Shown here in pieces: positions 53,399 through 62,700 of a DNA stretch of 64,000 nucleotides. The stretch is from positions 1,641,501 through 1,705,500 of the forward strand of contig NZ_CP114200.1 of assembly GCF_029392895.1 (NCBI RefSeq), read 5' to 3'. A model generated the notes under the pieces. The model made no database searches. It saw only the letters and a program-made list of their open reading frames with translations, and was not told the origin of the DNA. How positions within the stretch are numbered: position 1 is the stretch's first letter; every line of letters starts with the position of its first letter. The stretch is from Streptomyces sp. 71268. GTDB taxonomy: Bacteria; Actinomycetota; Actinomycetes; Streptomycetales; Streptomycetaceae. The position numbers were made by a program, and so were the translations under genes.

Positions 53399-54529
53399 GT
53401 GTCCTTCTCGTCCTCGTCCGCCGACTCCGCCGCCAGCTCTGCGCCCGCCTCCCGAATAGGGAGCGCGGCGACGCACGAGGGCCCGCTCGCGCTGACCTCC
53501 CGTGCCCCGCGCGTCCCCGCCGACCAGCTCGTCGCCGAGATGGTGCCGCCGCCCCGCTTCGGCCTCGTGAGCTTCGACAACTACCTGCCCGACCCGAACC
53601 AGCCGAGCCAGGCCGAGGCCGTGCGCGTGCTGCGCGCCTTCGCCGCGGGCCTGGGCGAGGGGGCCGGCGGCTCGGCGGACGGGCGCCGGCGTTGGTTCCG
53701 CAAGGCCAGGCCCGCGGCGGCCGCCGCCCCGCGCGGGGTCTACCTGGACGGCGGGTACGGCGTCGGCAAGACCCACCTGCTGGCCTCGCTGTGGCACGCG
53801 ACGCCCGCACCCGCCGAGCGCAAGGCGTTCGGCACCTTCGTGGAGCTGACGAACCTGGTCGGCGCGCTGGGCTTCCAGGAGACGGTGCGGACGCTGAGCG
53901 GACACCGGCTGCTGTGCATCGACGAGTTCGAGCTGGACGACCCGGGCGACACGGTGCTGGTCTCCAGCCTGCTCACCCGGCTGGTCGAGGCGGGCGTGGC
54001 GCTGGCGGCCACCTCCAACACGCTGCCGGGCAAGCTGGGCGAGGGCCGGTTCGCCGCGGCCGACTTCCTGCGCGAGATCCAGGGCCTGTCGGCGCACTTC
54101 CGCCCGCTGCGCATCGACGGCGAGGACTACCGGCACCGTGGCCTGCCCTCCGCCCCGCCGCCGTACTCTGACGCCACCGTCACCGAGGTCGCCCAGCGCA
54201 CGCGCGGCGCCTCCCTGGACGACTTCGGCGCGCTCCTCGGCCACCTGGCCACGGTCCACCCGAGCCGGTACGGGGCGATGACCGACGGGCTGCACGCGGT
54301 GTGTCTGACGGGCGTCACGCCCGTACCCGACCAGGCGACCGCGCTGCGCCTGGTCGTCCTGGCCGACCGGCTCTACGACCGGGAGGTCCCGGTGCTGGCC
54401 TCCGGCGTGCCGTTCGACCAGCTCTTCAGCGAGGAGATGCTCGAAGGCGGCTACCGGAAGAAGTACTTCCGGGCGATATCCCGGCTGACGGCCCTGGCGC
54501 GAGACGCGAAGGGCCTCCTGGAGGCGTAG
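53399..54529 (+). CDS. zapE: ZapE/AFG1-type ATPase
   Basis: 376 residues from GTG 53399. Walker A is YLDGGYGVGKTHLLASLW, Walker B LLCIDEFELDDPGD, followed by a sensor region ATSNTLPGKLGEG. ZapE proteins are linked to cell division and, in the mitochondrial relatives, to protein quality control. The actinobacterial role is not known. The Ser-rich first 30 residues look disordered. Confidence 0.88.
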   Translation: MSFSSSSADSAASSAPASRIGSAATHEGPLALTSRAPRVPADQLVAEMVPPPRFGLVSFDNYLPDPNQPSQAEAVRVLRAFAAGLGEGAGGSADGRRRWFRKARPAAAAAPRGVYLDGGYGVGKTHLLASLWHATPAPAERKAFGTFVELTNLVGALGFQETVRTLSGHRLLCIDEFELDDPGDTVLVSSLLTRLVEAGVALAATSNTLPGKLGEGRFAAADFLREIQGLSAHFRPLRIDGEDYRHRGLPSAPPPYSDATVTEVAQRTRGASLDDFGALLGHLATVHPSRYGAMTDGLHAVCLTGVTPVPDQATALRLVVLADRLYDREVPVLASGVPFDQLFSEEMLEGGYRKKYFRAISRLTALARDAKGLLEA

Positions 54530-54821
54530 CGAGGCGCGGCCCCCGGGCGGCGCGGCCCGCCGGGCGGGGTTTGTTCGCGGACGCGTCGGGCGTGGGCGGG
54601 TTCGTACGCGAGGCGTGTTCGCACGCGCGAGCGGTGGGCGGGTTCCGGGGGCCGGCGGGGCGGGTGCCAGCCGCCGGGTGTGGGGGCGGCGTTGGCCTGG
54701 GTGGGGGTGCGGGGGCGCGCGGGGGCGACGTGGCGGGTGCGCGCGGCTGGTTCCCGTTCAGTCAGTTGCGTGGTACACACGGGCGAATCACGTCACCTGT
54801 CCGCCAACAGGGAGTCACCTT

Positions 54822-56222
54822 ATGTCCACGACACGACGTCAGGTTCTGGCCCGCAGCGGGGCACTGGGCGCCGGCCTCGCCTTCACCGGAGCGCTTTCCG
54901 AACTCTTCGCCGGCACGGCCGCCGCCGCGCCCGGGGCCGACCGGCCGGGCGGCTACGGCCCGCTGGTGCCCGACCCGGACGGACTCCTCGACCTGCCGGC
55001 GGGCTTCCGCTACCAGGTGCTCTCCCGCGAGGGCGACCCGCTGCGCTCGGGCGAGGGCGAGGTGCCCAGCAACCACGACGGCATGGCGGCCTTCCCCGGC
55101 TCCCCCGGCCACCCGGGCCCCGCGGCCTACGGGCGGGCCCACACCCGGCTGGTCCGCAACCACGAGAACCGCCCGGACGCCGCCATCCGGGTACCCGCCG
55201 TGGAGGGCCTGACGTACGACCCGACGGGCATGGGCGGCTGTACGGCGCTCGCGCTCGACCAGCGGAACCGGGTGCTCGGCGAGCGGGTGGCCATCGCCGG
55301 CACGGCCGTCAACTGCGCGGGCGGCCCAACGCCCTGGCATACCTGGCTGACCTGCGAGGAGACCGAGGACCGGGCCGGCACCAACGGCTACACGAAGGAC
55401 CACGGCTTCGTCTTTGAGGTGGACCCGTACAACCCGCGACGCACCGGCGCCGTGCCGCTCACCGCGATGGGGCGCTTCCAGCACGAGGCCGTCGCCGTGG
55501 ACCCGCGGCAGGGCGTCGTCTACGAGACCGAGGACGCCTTCGAGCGCCCCTTCGGCCTCTTCTACCGCTTTCTGCCGCACAAGCCGCGCGGCGGGCGCGG
55601 CTCGCTGCGCGCGGGCGGCGTGCTGGAGGCCATGCGGGTGCCGGACGTGCCCGACCTCTCGGCGATCCGGGAGCCCGGCACCTCCTTCGACCACGTCGAG
55701 TGGGTGCCGGTGCCCGACCCGCTGGCCACCGAGACGCCCATCCGCTTCCAGGACTTCGGCAAGGGCGGCATCACCCACGCGCAGAAGCTCGAAGGCTGCT
55801 ACTGGGGCGGCTCAAGCGTCTACTTCGTCTCCAGCTACGCCCGGAGCGAGGAGGGCTCGGCCGGGGACCACTTCGGCCAGGTGTGGCGGTACGACCCGCG
55901 GCGCGAGCGGCTGACCCTGGTGATCGTCTTCGGGCCCGACACGGACGTGGCCCTGCCCGGCGAGTCGCCCGACAACATCACCCTCGCGCCCAGCGGCGGC
56001 CTCATGGTGTGCGAGGACGGCGACGGCGCCCAGCACGTCTTCGGCCTCTCCCGACGCGGCGAGGTCTACCCGATGGCGCGCGGCCGGCAGAACCTCGGCA
56101 CGCCCGACGAGCCGTCGTGGGGCGAGTTCGCGGGGGTCACCTTCTCACCCGACCACCGCACGATGTACGTCAACTGCTACACGCCGGGGACGACGTTCGC
56201 CGTGACGGGCCCCTGGCGGTAG
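54822..56222 (+). CDS. Tat-exported PhoX-family phosphatase
   Basis: 466 residues from ATG 54822 (GGGAG upstream). The Tat signal STTRRQVLARSGALGAGLAF ends near TAAAAPG. The mature domain is DUF839/PhoX, a calcium/iron-dependent phosphatase type, with SNHDGMAAFPGSPG, RLVRNHENRPDA, TCEETEDRAGTNGY and PDNITLAPSGGLMVCEDGDG. It probably releases phosphate outside the cell. No clear pair of PHO boxes is seen upstream. Confidence 0.88.
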   Translation: MSTTRRQVLARSGALGAGLAFTGALSELFAGTAAAAPGADRPGGYGPLVPDPDGLLDLPAGFRYQVLSREGDPLRSGEGEVPSNHDGMAAFPGSPGHPGPAAYGRAHTRLVRNHENRPDAAIRVPAVEGLTYDPTGMGGCTALALDQRNRVLGERVAIAGTAVNCAGGPTPWHTWLTCEETEDRAGTNGYTKDHGFVFEVDPYNPRRTGAVPLTAMGRFQHEAVAVDPRQGVVYETEDAFERPFGLFYRFLPHKPRGGRGSLRAGGVLEAMRVPDVPDLSAIREPGTSFDHVEWVPVPDPLATETPIRFQDFGKGGITHAQKLEGCYWGGSSVYFVSSYARSEEGSAGDHFGQVWRYDPRRERLTLVIVFGPDTDVALPGESPDNITLAPSGGLMVCEDGDGAQHVFGLSRRGEVYPMARGRQNLGTPDEPSWGEFAGVTFSPDHRTMYVNCYTPGTTFAVTGPWR

Positions 56223-56233
56223 CCGCCGGGTGG

Positions 56234-56268
56234 GCGCCGCCGGCGCGCGAACCGCGCACCGGCGGCGC
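56234..56268. terminator. Hairpin between convergent phosphatase and ABC permease
   Basis: GCGCCGCCGG (56234-56243) and CCGGCGGCGC (56259-56268) pair perfectly, extended by GGGT/ACCC outside with a 2-nt bulge. Two copies of a 17-bp direct repeat GCGCACCCGGGCCGCGC follow at 56265-56281 and 56286-56302. Confidence 0.6.
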
Positions 56269-56323
56269 ACCCGGGCCGCGCCCCAGCGCACCCGGGCCGC
56301 GCACCCGGATCGCGTACGCGCGC

Positions 56324-56992
56324 TCAGGCCCTTCGCGAGCTGAGGGCGCAGGCCACGGCGGTGGCCGCGGCGCACAGCAGCGCGGCCGCGGCGCACGCCG
56401 GCACCGGCATCGGCACCGCCCCGCTGTGCGAACCGCTGACCAGGTCGTGCACGGCGGCGTGGGCCGGCGACGGGGCTTGGACCAGGGCCACGAGCGCGGC
56501 CAGCGCCGTGGCCAGCAGGGCGTAACCGGGGCGGCGCAGCAGCGGCCAGTTGCACAGCGCGCCGACCGCCGTACCGAGCATGGCGCAGGCGACGGCGGCC
56601 AGCAGCCCGCCGACGGTCGCCTCGCCCACCGGGACCGCCACCCGGTGGTCGGCGCTGTGCGCGCCGCTGATCCGCGCGACGACCACGGTGGCCAGCGCGC
56701 CGAGCGCGGTCGAGCACAGCAGCGCGGTCAGCACGCACGCCAGGTGGACCCGGGCCGGGCTGGTCGCGGCGGCCGCGACCTGCCGGGCGGCCGGCGGGTC
56801 GCCGGCGACGCACACCCGCACCAGCCAGGCGGCCACCGGCAGCAGGCCGGCGGCGGTGTAGCCGAGCGAGTCGAGGATCGGCTGCCCCGACTGGACGCCG
56901 ATCACCAGGAAGATCCCGTACAGCAGCAGCGGGGGCAGCAGTCGGTGGGAGCGGACCAGCAGCTCCGCCTGGTAGCGCAACAGGGCGGTCAC
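56324..56992 (-). CDS. ABC transporter permease-like membrane protein
   Basis: 222 residues from GTG 56992, whose first bases overlap the ATPase stop (GTGA). About six hydrophobic segments start after a short basic N-terminus (LLRYQAELLVRSHRLLPPLL). It is almost certainly the membrane partner of the ATPase at 56989. No substrate can be inferred. Confidence 0.75.
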   Translation of the reverse strand: MTALLRYQAELLVRSHRLLPPLLLYGIFLVIGVQSGQPILDSLGYTAAGLLPVAAWLVRVCVAGDPPAARQVAAAATSPARVHLACVLTALLCSTALGALATVVVARISGAHSADHRVAVPVGEATVGGLLAAVACAMLGTAVGALCNWPLLRRPGYALLATALAALVALVQAPSPAHAAVHDLVSGSHSGAVPMPVPACAAAALLCAAATAVACALSSRRA

Positions 56993-57963
56993 GGGCGGCC
57001 CTCGGGCTTCGGCGAGTGCGACGCGCGCCCCGCCGACCCGCCGGACGCGGGCGGCTCGTCGGGCGTGGGCGGTGCGGTCACGGCCCGGATGTGCCAGGGC
57101 GGGCGGGCCATGAGCAGGGCGCGGAGCAGCGCGTCGGAGTACGCGGCGGACACCGTCAGCGCCGTGCCGCCGTCCGGGGCGCCGGCCACCTCGGGCGCGC
57201 CGGGCAGCCCGTCCGGGGGCGCGGCGCCCGGCGGGCCCACGGCCTCGATCCGTACCCGCCGGCCCGCCGCGCCCGGTCCGGCCGCACCATCCGCCGTGAG
57301 CGGCCCGTCCGGGCCCCACGGGGCGAGGCCGGTGCCGTGGACGCGGTAGACGGCGTCGGCCACGCCGGCGAGCCGTCGTGGGTCGTGGTCGACGAAGACC
57401 ACCGCGCCGCCGTCGGCGACCCGCTCCGCGACCGCGCGGTCGAGTTCGCCGCGCGCCCGCTGGTCGAGCCCCGTCCACGCCTCGTCGAAAACCAGCAGTT
57501 CCGGGTCGGCCAGCAGCGCCTGGGCGACGGCGACCTTCTGGCTGGTGCCCTTGGAGAGTTCGGCGAGCGGCGTGCGGGCGTGCCCGGCCGCGCCGAAGCG
57601 CTCCAACCACCGCGCCGCCGCGTCGGCGGCGCGCCGCCCGCGCAGGCCGTGCACCCGGCCCAGGTGGGTGAGGTAGCCGACGGCCGTGAAGGGCAGTTCG
57701 GCGGGGAAGCGCTCGGGCACGTACGCGGTGCGCGGCCGGCCCCGCACGCGGCCGACGGTGGGCTGGTCGATGCCCGCGACGATCCGCAACAGGGTGGACT
57801 TGCCGGTGCCGTTGGTCCCCACGATCCGCAGCAGCGTCCCGGCCGGCACGGCGAGTTCGACGTCGCGCAGCACCCACGGGCCGCGCGGCCCGTACCGACG
57901 GCCAACGCCCTCCAGCGCCAGCGGCGTTCGCGGCTCGCCCGGCGGCGGTCGTAGCGCTCTCAT
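56989..57963 (-). CDS. ABC transporter ATP-binding protein
   Basis: 324 residues from ATG 57963. Walker A is VGTNGTGKSTLLRIVAG; the signature is LAELSKGTSQKVAVAQALL, a degenerate but recognisable form of LSGGQ; Walker B LLVFDEAWTGLD with the usual Glu changed within the family pattern DEAWTGLD. The C-terminal 90 residues are a Gly/Pro/Ala-rich extension with a possible RIEAVGPPG... region. An export-type transporter with its partner at 56324. Confidence 0.85.
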   Translation of the reverse strand: MRALRPPPGEPRTPLALEGVGRRYGPRGPWVLRDVELAVPAGTLLRIVGTNGTGKSTLLRIVAGIDQPTVGRVRGRPRTAYVPERFPAELPFTAVGYLTHLGRVHGLRGRRAADAAARWLERFGAAGHARTPLAELSKGTSQKVAVAQALLADPELLVFDEAWTGLDQRARGELDRAVAERVADGGAVVFVDHDPRRLAGVADAVYRVHGTGLAPWGPDGPLTADGAAGPGAAGRRVRIEAVGPPGAAPPDGLPGAPEVAGAPDGGTALTVSAAYSDALLRALLMARPPWHIRAVTAPPTPDEPPASGGSAGRASHSPKPEGRP

Positions 57964-58127
57964 GGCGCCGACCCTAGCCGAGGCCCTGGGCCACGGACCG
58001 GGCCGGGAGCGCCGGTCCGGACGAGCCCCGGGCGGGTCCCAGACAGGCTCCGGGACCGCGCCGGCCGGGTGCGCGGCGGGCGCACGAGCGTGCGGGGGCT
58101 TCGGGGCGGGCTGGCAGACTGGAGCGC

Positions 58128-58946
58128 GTGATCAGCTCCGCATCCGACGCCGGCCGTGACGCCTCCCCCGCCACCCCCGGCAGCTCCCCCACCCAGCCCG
58201 CCACGGCGCCAGGCGACGCCGCCGCCCGCCCGGACGCGGCCGGGCAGCCGCGCGCCGCCACCGACCGCGACGCCGCTCCGCAGTACGTGCTGCCGCTGGT
58301 GGTACGGGTGGAGAAGGCCGCTCCCCCGGCCCGTACCGACGCCCTCGAGGTCGCCGCGCGCGCCGTGCTGACCCTGCTCTCCGACGAGCGGGCGACGGCG
58401 GCGGACGGGCCGTGGGCGAAGGCCGTACGGGACTGGGAGGACGCCCGCATCCGCAAGGTGGTGCGGCGGGCGCGCGGCGCGGAGTGGCGGCGGGCCGCGG
58501 AGCTGCCCGGGATCACGGTCACCGGCGCCAGCGCCGAGGTGCGGGTCTTCCCGCCGGTGCCGCTGGACGGCTGGCCTAAGGAGTTGGCCAAGCTCCAGGT
58601 CTCGGGCACCGAGTTGGCCGAGCCCACCGCGCCGGCCGAGCCCGAGCCCGGCCTGCCCGTGCTGTGGCTCAGCCCGGAGCTGGAGATGTCGGCCGGCAAG
58701 GCGATGGCCCAGGCCGGGCACGGGGCGCAGCTCGCCTGGTGGGAGTTGACCGACGAGCAGCGCGCGGCCTGGCGCCGGTCGGGGTTCGCACTGGCGGTGC
58801 GGGTGGCCCCACCGGAGCGCTGGCGGGCCCTGGTCGGCAGCGGGCTGCCGGTGGTGCGGGACGCCGGGTTCACGGAGATCGCTCCCGGTTCGTGCACGAT
58901 CGTCGCAGACCACCCGGCCCTTCGGAAACGCCCCCGGGAACTGTGA
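58128..58946 (+). CDS. Peptidyl-tRNA hydrolase, Pth2-like
   Basis: 272 residues from GTG 58128. The last 110 residues contain the Pth2 pattern: EMSAGKAMAQAGHGAQLAWW, then FTEIAPGSCTIVADHPA. The N-terminal half has a second related domain (QYVLPLVVRVEKAAPPARTD and ADGPWAKAVRDWEDARIRKV), preceded by a disordered Ala/Pro stretch. It would recycle peptidyl-tRNA; this assignment is from family resemblance only. Confidence 0.75.
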   Translation: MISSASDAGRDASPATPGSSPTQPATAPGDAAARPDAAGQPRAATDRDAAPQYVLPLVVRVEKAAPPARTDALEVAARAVLTLLSDERATAADGPWAKAVRDWEDARIRKVVRRARGAEWRRAAELPGITVTGASAEVRVFPPVPLDGWPKELAKLQVSGTELAEPTAPAEPEPGLPVLWLSPELEMSAGKAMAQAGHGAQLAWWELTDEQRAAWRRSGFALAVRVAPPERWRALVGSGLPVVRDAGFTEIAPGSCTIVADHPALRKRPREL

Positions 58947-58973
58947 TACTTAGGCACGAGAACATCTGTACTG

Positions 58974-60326
58974 GTGCCCAGGGGGGCGAAGTTGAGCACG
59001 TCCCGGAAGAAGTCACGTAGAGCGCGTTCGTCGCGTGAATCGTCGAAGCCGTCGAAGAAGACCCTCTACACGGCGGTCGCGATCGTCTCGGCGTGTGCCG
59101 TGACCGCCGTCGCGATAGGGCTTTCCCGTGGTGGTTCCGACGACGGGAAGAAGGAATCCGCCACCGCCACCGGCGCCCGGCCCACGCTCCCGGGCCCGCT
59201 CGGCGCCGACGGCAAGGGCAGGGACGGCAAGCCGAAGCCGACGGAGGAGCCCTGGGACGGCAAGGTCAAGGTGCTCGGGGACGGTTCCACGTCCTACACC
59301 GGGCCGCAGCCGCACCAGCCCAAGCCCGCGAAGCTGAAGCCGGGGCAGCGGCCGCCGCAGTTCATCGTGTTCTCCTGGGACGGCGCGCTCCAGGGGGACG
59401 ACCGGCTGTTCTCGCACTTCCGTCAGGTGGCGCGGGACAGCAACGCGAAGATGACGTTCTTCCTGACCGGGATGTACCTGGTCCCGAAGTCCAAGCGCGA
59501 GCTGTACCGCCCGCCGCAGCACAAGCCGGGCAGCGCGGCGATATCCTTCGCGACCGATCCGCACATCCGGGACACGCTGGAGCAGTTGCGTGGCGCGTGG
59601 CAGGACGGGCACGAGATAGGCAGCCACTTCAACGGGCACTTCTGCGGCGCCAAGGGGGGCGACGACTGGAGCGTCGACGAGTGGAAGAGCGAGATCAAGC
59701 AGCAGTACTCGTTCGTGCAGAACTGGAAGACCAACACCGGTTTCACGGACATCGACCCGCTCCCCTTCGACTACACGAAGGAACTGGTGGGCGGCCGGGC
59801 CCCGTGCCTGGAGGGGCAGAAGACGCTGATACCGGCGATCAAGTCGTTCGGCTGGCGCTATGACGCGAGCTCTCCGGGCGACTTCCAGATCTGGCCGACG
59901 AAGATCGACGGGGTGTGGAACTTCCCGCTCCAACTCCTGCCGTACCCCAAGAGCGAGAAGCAGGTCCTCTCGATGGACTTCAACTTCCTCTACAACCAGT
60001 CAGGGGACAGCACCGAGGGCGATCCGGCGAAGTACGACGAGTGGCTGGACCTGACCACGGGCGGGTACATGAACGGCTTCGAGCGCGTCTACAACGGCAG
60101 TCGGGCCCCGCTGTTCATCGGCAACCACTTCGAGAACTGGAACGGCGGCATATACATGCAGGCCATCGAGAACGTGATGCGCGAGGCGTGCACGCGCAAG
60201 GAAGTGCGCTGCGTGTCCTTCAAGCAGCTCGCCGACTGGCTCGACGCCCAGGACCCTGACGTGCTCGCCAAGCTCCGCGGCCTCGACCCGGCGCAGGCCC
60301 CGGACTGGAAGACGTTCCTGAAGTAG
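58974..60326 (+). CDS. Membrane-anchored polysaccharide deacetylase-like (NodB) protein
   Basis: 450 residues from GTG 58974; TTG 58992 has a better purine-rich run (GGGGGGCGAAG) and would start at STSRKKSRRARS. One transmembrane helix (about 31-48) anchors it. The CE4-like domain has IVFSWDGALQGDDRLFSHF (motif 1, Asp in SWDG rather than TFDD), KMTFFLTGMYL, HEIGSHFNGHFCG (motif 2), and SFGWRYDASSPG with the Arg. The second Asp of motif 1 is lacking, so activity is uncertain. A cell-wall or capsule role is plausible. Confidence 0.75.
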   Translation: MPRGAKLSTSRKKSRRARSSRESSKPSKKTLYTAVAIVSACAVTAVAIGLSRGGSDDGKKESATATGARPTLPGPLGADGKGRDGKPKPTEEPWDGKVKVLGDGSTSYTGPQPHQPKPAKLKPGQRPPQFIVFSWDGALQGDDRLFSHFRQVARDSNAKMTFFLTGMYLVPKSKRELYRPPQHKPGSAAISFATDPHIRDTLEQLRGAWQDGHEIGSHFNGHFCGAKGGDDWSVDEWKSEIKQQYSFVQNWKTNTGFTDIDPLPFDYTKELVGGRAPCLEGQKTLIPAIKSFGWRYDASSPGDFQIWPTKIDGVWNFPLQLLPYPKSEKQVLSMDFNFLYNQSGDSTEGDPAKYDEWLDLTTGGYMNGFERVYNGSRAPLFIGNHFENWNGGIYMQAIENVMREACTRKEVRCVSFKQLADWLDAQDPDVLAKLRGLDPAQAPDWKTFLK

Positions 60327-60336
60327 CGCCCGCCCC

Positions 60337-60378
60337 CGGGCGTCCCGGCCGTTGCCGCGCGACCGGCCGGGCCGCCCG
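60337..60378. terminator. 14-bp hairpin between convergent genes
   Basis: CGGGCG-T-CCCGGCCG (60337-60351) pairs with CGGCCGGG-C-CGCCCG (60364-60378), with one T/C mismatch, just past the NodB-like stop. The PBP gene ends at 60451 on the other strand. Confidence 0.65.
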
Positions 60379-60450
60379 CGCCCCCGCCGTGGCCGGCCCG
60401 CCACCGGCCCCGCCCGGCGGGCGGCGGCTGGTGGCCCGGTCGGCCGGGCG

Positions 60451-62700
60451 TCAGGGCGAGGAGCGCAGGTAGTCGCGCCAGATGGCGAGCGGGTAGCCGG
60501 CGCCCGTCTTCCCCGACGGGTCGCCGCCCACCCCGTCAAGGGGCAGCAGTTCGTGCGTCTTGGGGTCGAGCCTGCTGATCGACACGGCCGTGGCGAGCAC
60601 GTCCCGGTAGCCGACGAACCAGGCCGATGTGCGGTCCTGGGCAGTGCCCGCCTTGCCGGCCGCGCCCGGCCCGACATCGCCCGCCGCGCTCGCCGCGCCG
60701 GTGCGCAGCGAGTCCTTGAGCGCCCCGTCCACCGCCTCGGCCACCTCGGCCCGCAGCGCCCGCTTACCGCTGGGCACGTCGAGCGGTACGGCGTCGCCGT
60801 TGCGGGTCAGATGGGTCACCGAGTACGGCTCGGTATGCATACCGTGCGCGGCGAAGGTGGCGTACGCGCTGGCCATGCGGATCGCGCTGGGTTTGGCCGT
60901 GCCGAGCGAGAGGGCGGGCACCTGTTCGCCGAAGCTGCTGGGCAACAGGCCCGCCGTGGTGGCGGTGCGGCGCACCCGGTCCAGACCCACGTCCATGCCG
61001 AGTTGCATGATCGGCGTGTTCACCGAGTTGACCAGCGCCTGGTGCAGGCTGATGTCACCCCAGGACTTGGCATCATCGTTGCGGGCCCGCACGATCTTGC
61101 CGGCGCGGTCCCAGTACGGGCCTTCCGGCGTCTGGAGGGCCGCCTTGTCGTCGCCGTCGTACACGGTGGCGGGTGTGATCGTCTTCCGGCTCTCGCCGCG
61201 CTCCTTGAGCACGCCCTCCTGAAGTCCGGCGGCGTAGACGAAGGGGGCGAAGGCGGTGCCGGCCGGCACGTTGGAGGCGTTGGCGTCGTTGAAGCCCTGT
61301 TTGACGTAGTCGGGGCCGCCGTAGAGGGCGACGATGCGCCCGTCGGCCTCCACCGAGGCGGCGCCGATGTGGAGTTCGCGATCGGCCTCGCGTTCCTTCG
61401 GCCGCAGGTCGTCGCGGACCTCCTTCACCGAGGCGGCCAGCGATTCCACCTTCGGCTTCTCGAAGGTGGTGCGTATCTGGTAGCCGCCGAGGTCGAAGTC
61501 GGCGGGCTCGATGTCGGTGTGGGCGGCGACGTAGGCCCGCGCGGTCTCCACCAGGTATCCCGTCTGCCCGTCGAGGCCGACCGGCTTGGGGGGTTTGCGC
61601 GGTTCCGGGAACTCGGTGATCTGCTCGCGTTCGGAACGGGAGAGCTTGCCGATCTCCACCATGCGGTCGAGCACCCATTCCCAGCGCTCCACGGCGCGCC
61701 GGTGGTTGGCGTCGCTGAGGTGCGGGTCGTACATTCCCGCGCCCTTGAGCAGGGTGGCCAGGAAGGCACCCTCGCTCACGGTCAGTTCGGAGACGTCCTT
61801 GCGGTAGTACGCGTAGGCGGCGCGCTGGATTCCATAGGTGCCACGCCCGAACCAACTGGTGTTGAGATATCCCTCCAGGATCTCGTCCTTGCTCATCTTG
61901 TTGTCCAGCTTGATGGCGATGAACATCTCGGTGACCTTGCGGGAAAGGTCCTGCCGCTGGTTCAGGTAGGCGTTCTTGACGTACTGCTGGGTGATGGTCG
62001 AACCACCCTGGGTGTCGCCCCCGGTGATCATGCGCGTCACGGCGCGGAACATGCCGGTCGGGGAGACGCCGCTGTCGGAGTAGAACGAGGCGTTCTCGGC
62101 CGCCAGCACCGCCCACCGCACGTCCTCGGGAACCCGTTTCAGCGCCGTGGCCTGCCGGTTGATCTGGCCCGTCCGGCCCATTTCGGTGCCGTCGGCCCAG
62201 TAGTAGACATTGTCCTGCTGGGTGGCGAAGTCGTTGAGGTCGGCGGGGATCTCGGTCTGCGAGTACGCGTAGCCGACGACGCCCGAGAGCGCGCCGAAGA
62301 CGAAGAGGAAGGTGCCGAGCGTCAGCCGCCAGGAGGGCAACCACCGGCGCACGCCGCGTCGGCCCGCACGCGGGTAGTCGATCCGGGGCCGGCGCAGCGA
62401 CGGGCCGCGCCGTGGCCGGGCCTTGCGCCTGCGACCCCTGCCGGTCGCGCCGCCCTGCCCGCTCGCCGCCCCGGCGGCGGTGGTCGTGGGGGCGGTGCCG
62501 GGGCGGGGCGGGACGTGGCTGTCGCCGGCCGCTGCCCTGCCGGGGGTGACGATGCCGAGGGTGATCGTGTGGGCGTCGTCGTGCCCGTACGCCGGGCCCG
62601 GCGCGGCGGTCGGCGCACCCGACTGCCCGGGCCCGTCCGGGCCGTCCGGCCCCCCGGACTTTCGCGCCTTGGCCGCCGCGAACAGCTTTCCGATCCGCAC
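60451..62700 (-). CDS. Class A penicillin-binding protein with degenerate transpeptidase site
   Basis: 749 residues from GTG 62700 (AGGAGA upstream). An N-terminal cytoplasmic, low-complexity region (about 1-135) precedes one transmembrane helix (about 137-157). The GT51 glycosyltransferase is intact in appearance: VLAAENASFYSDSGVSP, QGGSTITQQYVKNAYLN, SRKVTEMFIAIKLD. In the transpeptidase domain the usual STFKPF segment reads VPAGTAFAPFVYAA, so the nucleophile Ser and the Lys are changed to Thr and Ala. SVNTP (SxN) is kept. The KTG motif reads GKAGTAQD. It probably polymerises glycan without cross-linking. Confidence 0.85.
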   Translation of the reverse strand: MRIGKLFAAAKARKSGGPDGPDGPGQSGAPTAAPGPAYGHDDAHTITLGIVTPGRAAAGDSHVPPRPGTAPTTTAAGAASGQGGATGRGRRRKARPRRGPSLRRPRIDYPRAGRRGVRRWLPSWRLTLGTFLFVFGALSGVVGYAYSQTEIPADLNDFATQQDNVYYWADGTEMGRTGQINRQATALKRVPEDVRWAVLAAENASFYSDSGVSPTGMFRAVTRMITGGDTQGGSTITQQYVKNAYLNQRQDLSRKVTEMFIAIKLDNKMSKDEILEGYLNTSWFGRGTYGIQRAAYAYYRKDVSELTVSEGAFLATLLKGAGMYDPHLSDANHRRAVERWEWVLDRMVEIGKLSRSEREQITEFPEPRKPPKPVGLDGQTGYLVETARAYVAAHTDIEPADFDLGGYQIRTTFEKPKVESLAASVKEVRDDLRPKEREADRELHIGAASVEADGRIVALYGGPDYVKQGFNDANASNVPAGTAFAPFVYAAGLQEGVLKERGESRKTITPATVYDGDDKAALQTPEGPYWDRAGKIVRARNDDAKSWGDISLHQALVNSVNTPIMQLGMDVGLDRVRRTATTAGLLPSSFGEQVPALSLGTAKPSAIRMASAYATFAAHGMHTEPYSVTHLTRNGDAVPLDVPSGKRALRAEVAEAVDGALKDSLRTGAASAAGDVGPGAAGKAGTAQDRTSAWFVGYRDVLATAVSISRLDPKTHELLPLDGVGGDPSGKTGAGYPLAIWRDYLRSSP

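Noticed and set aside
54735..54821. PHO boxes before the PhoX gene
   Set aside because: GTTC-like words occur (CGTTCAGTCAGTTGC), but there is no clear pair of GTTCACC repeats with 11-bp spacing.
56145..56813. Minus-strand alternative frame overlapping the ABC permease
   Set aside because: It conflicts with the permease frame, which has the hydrophobic pattern and the GTGA overlap.
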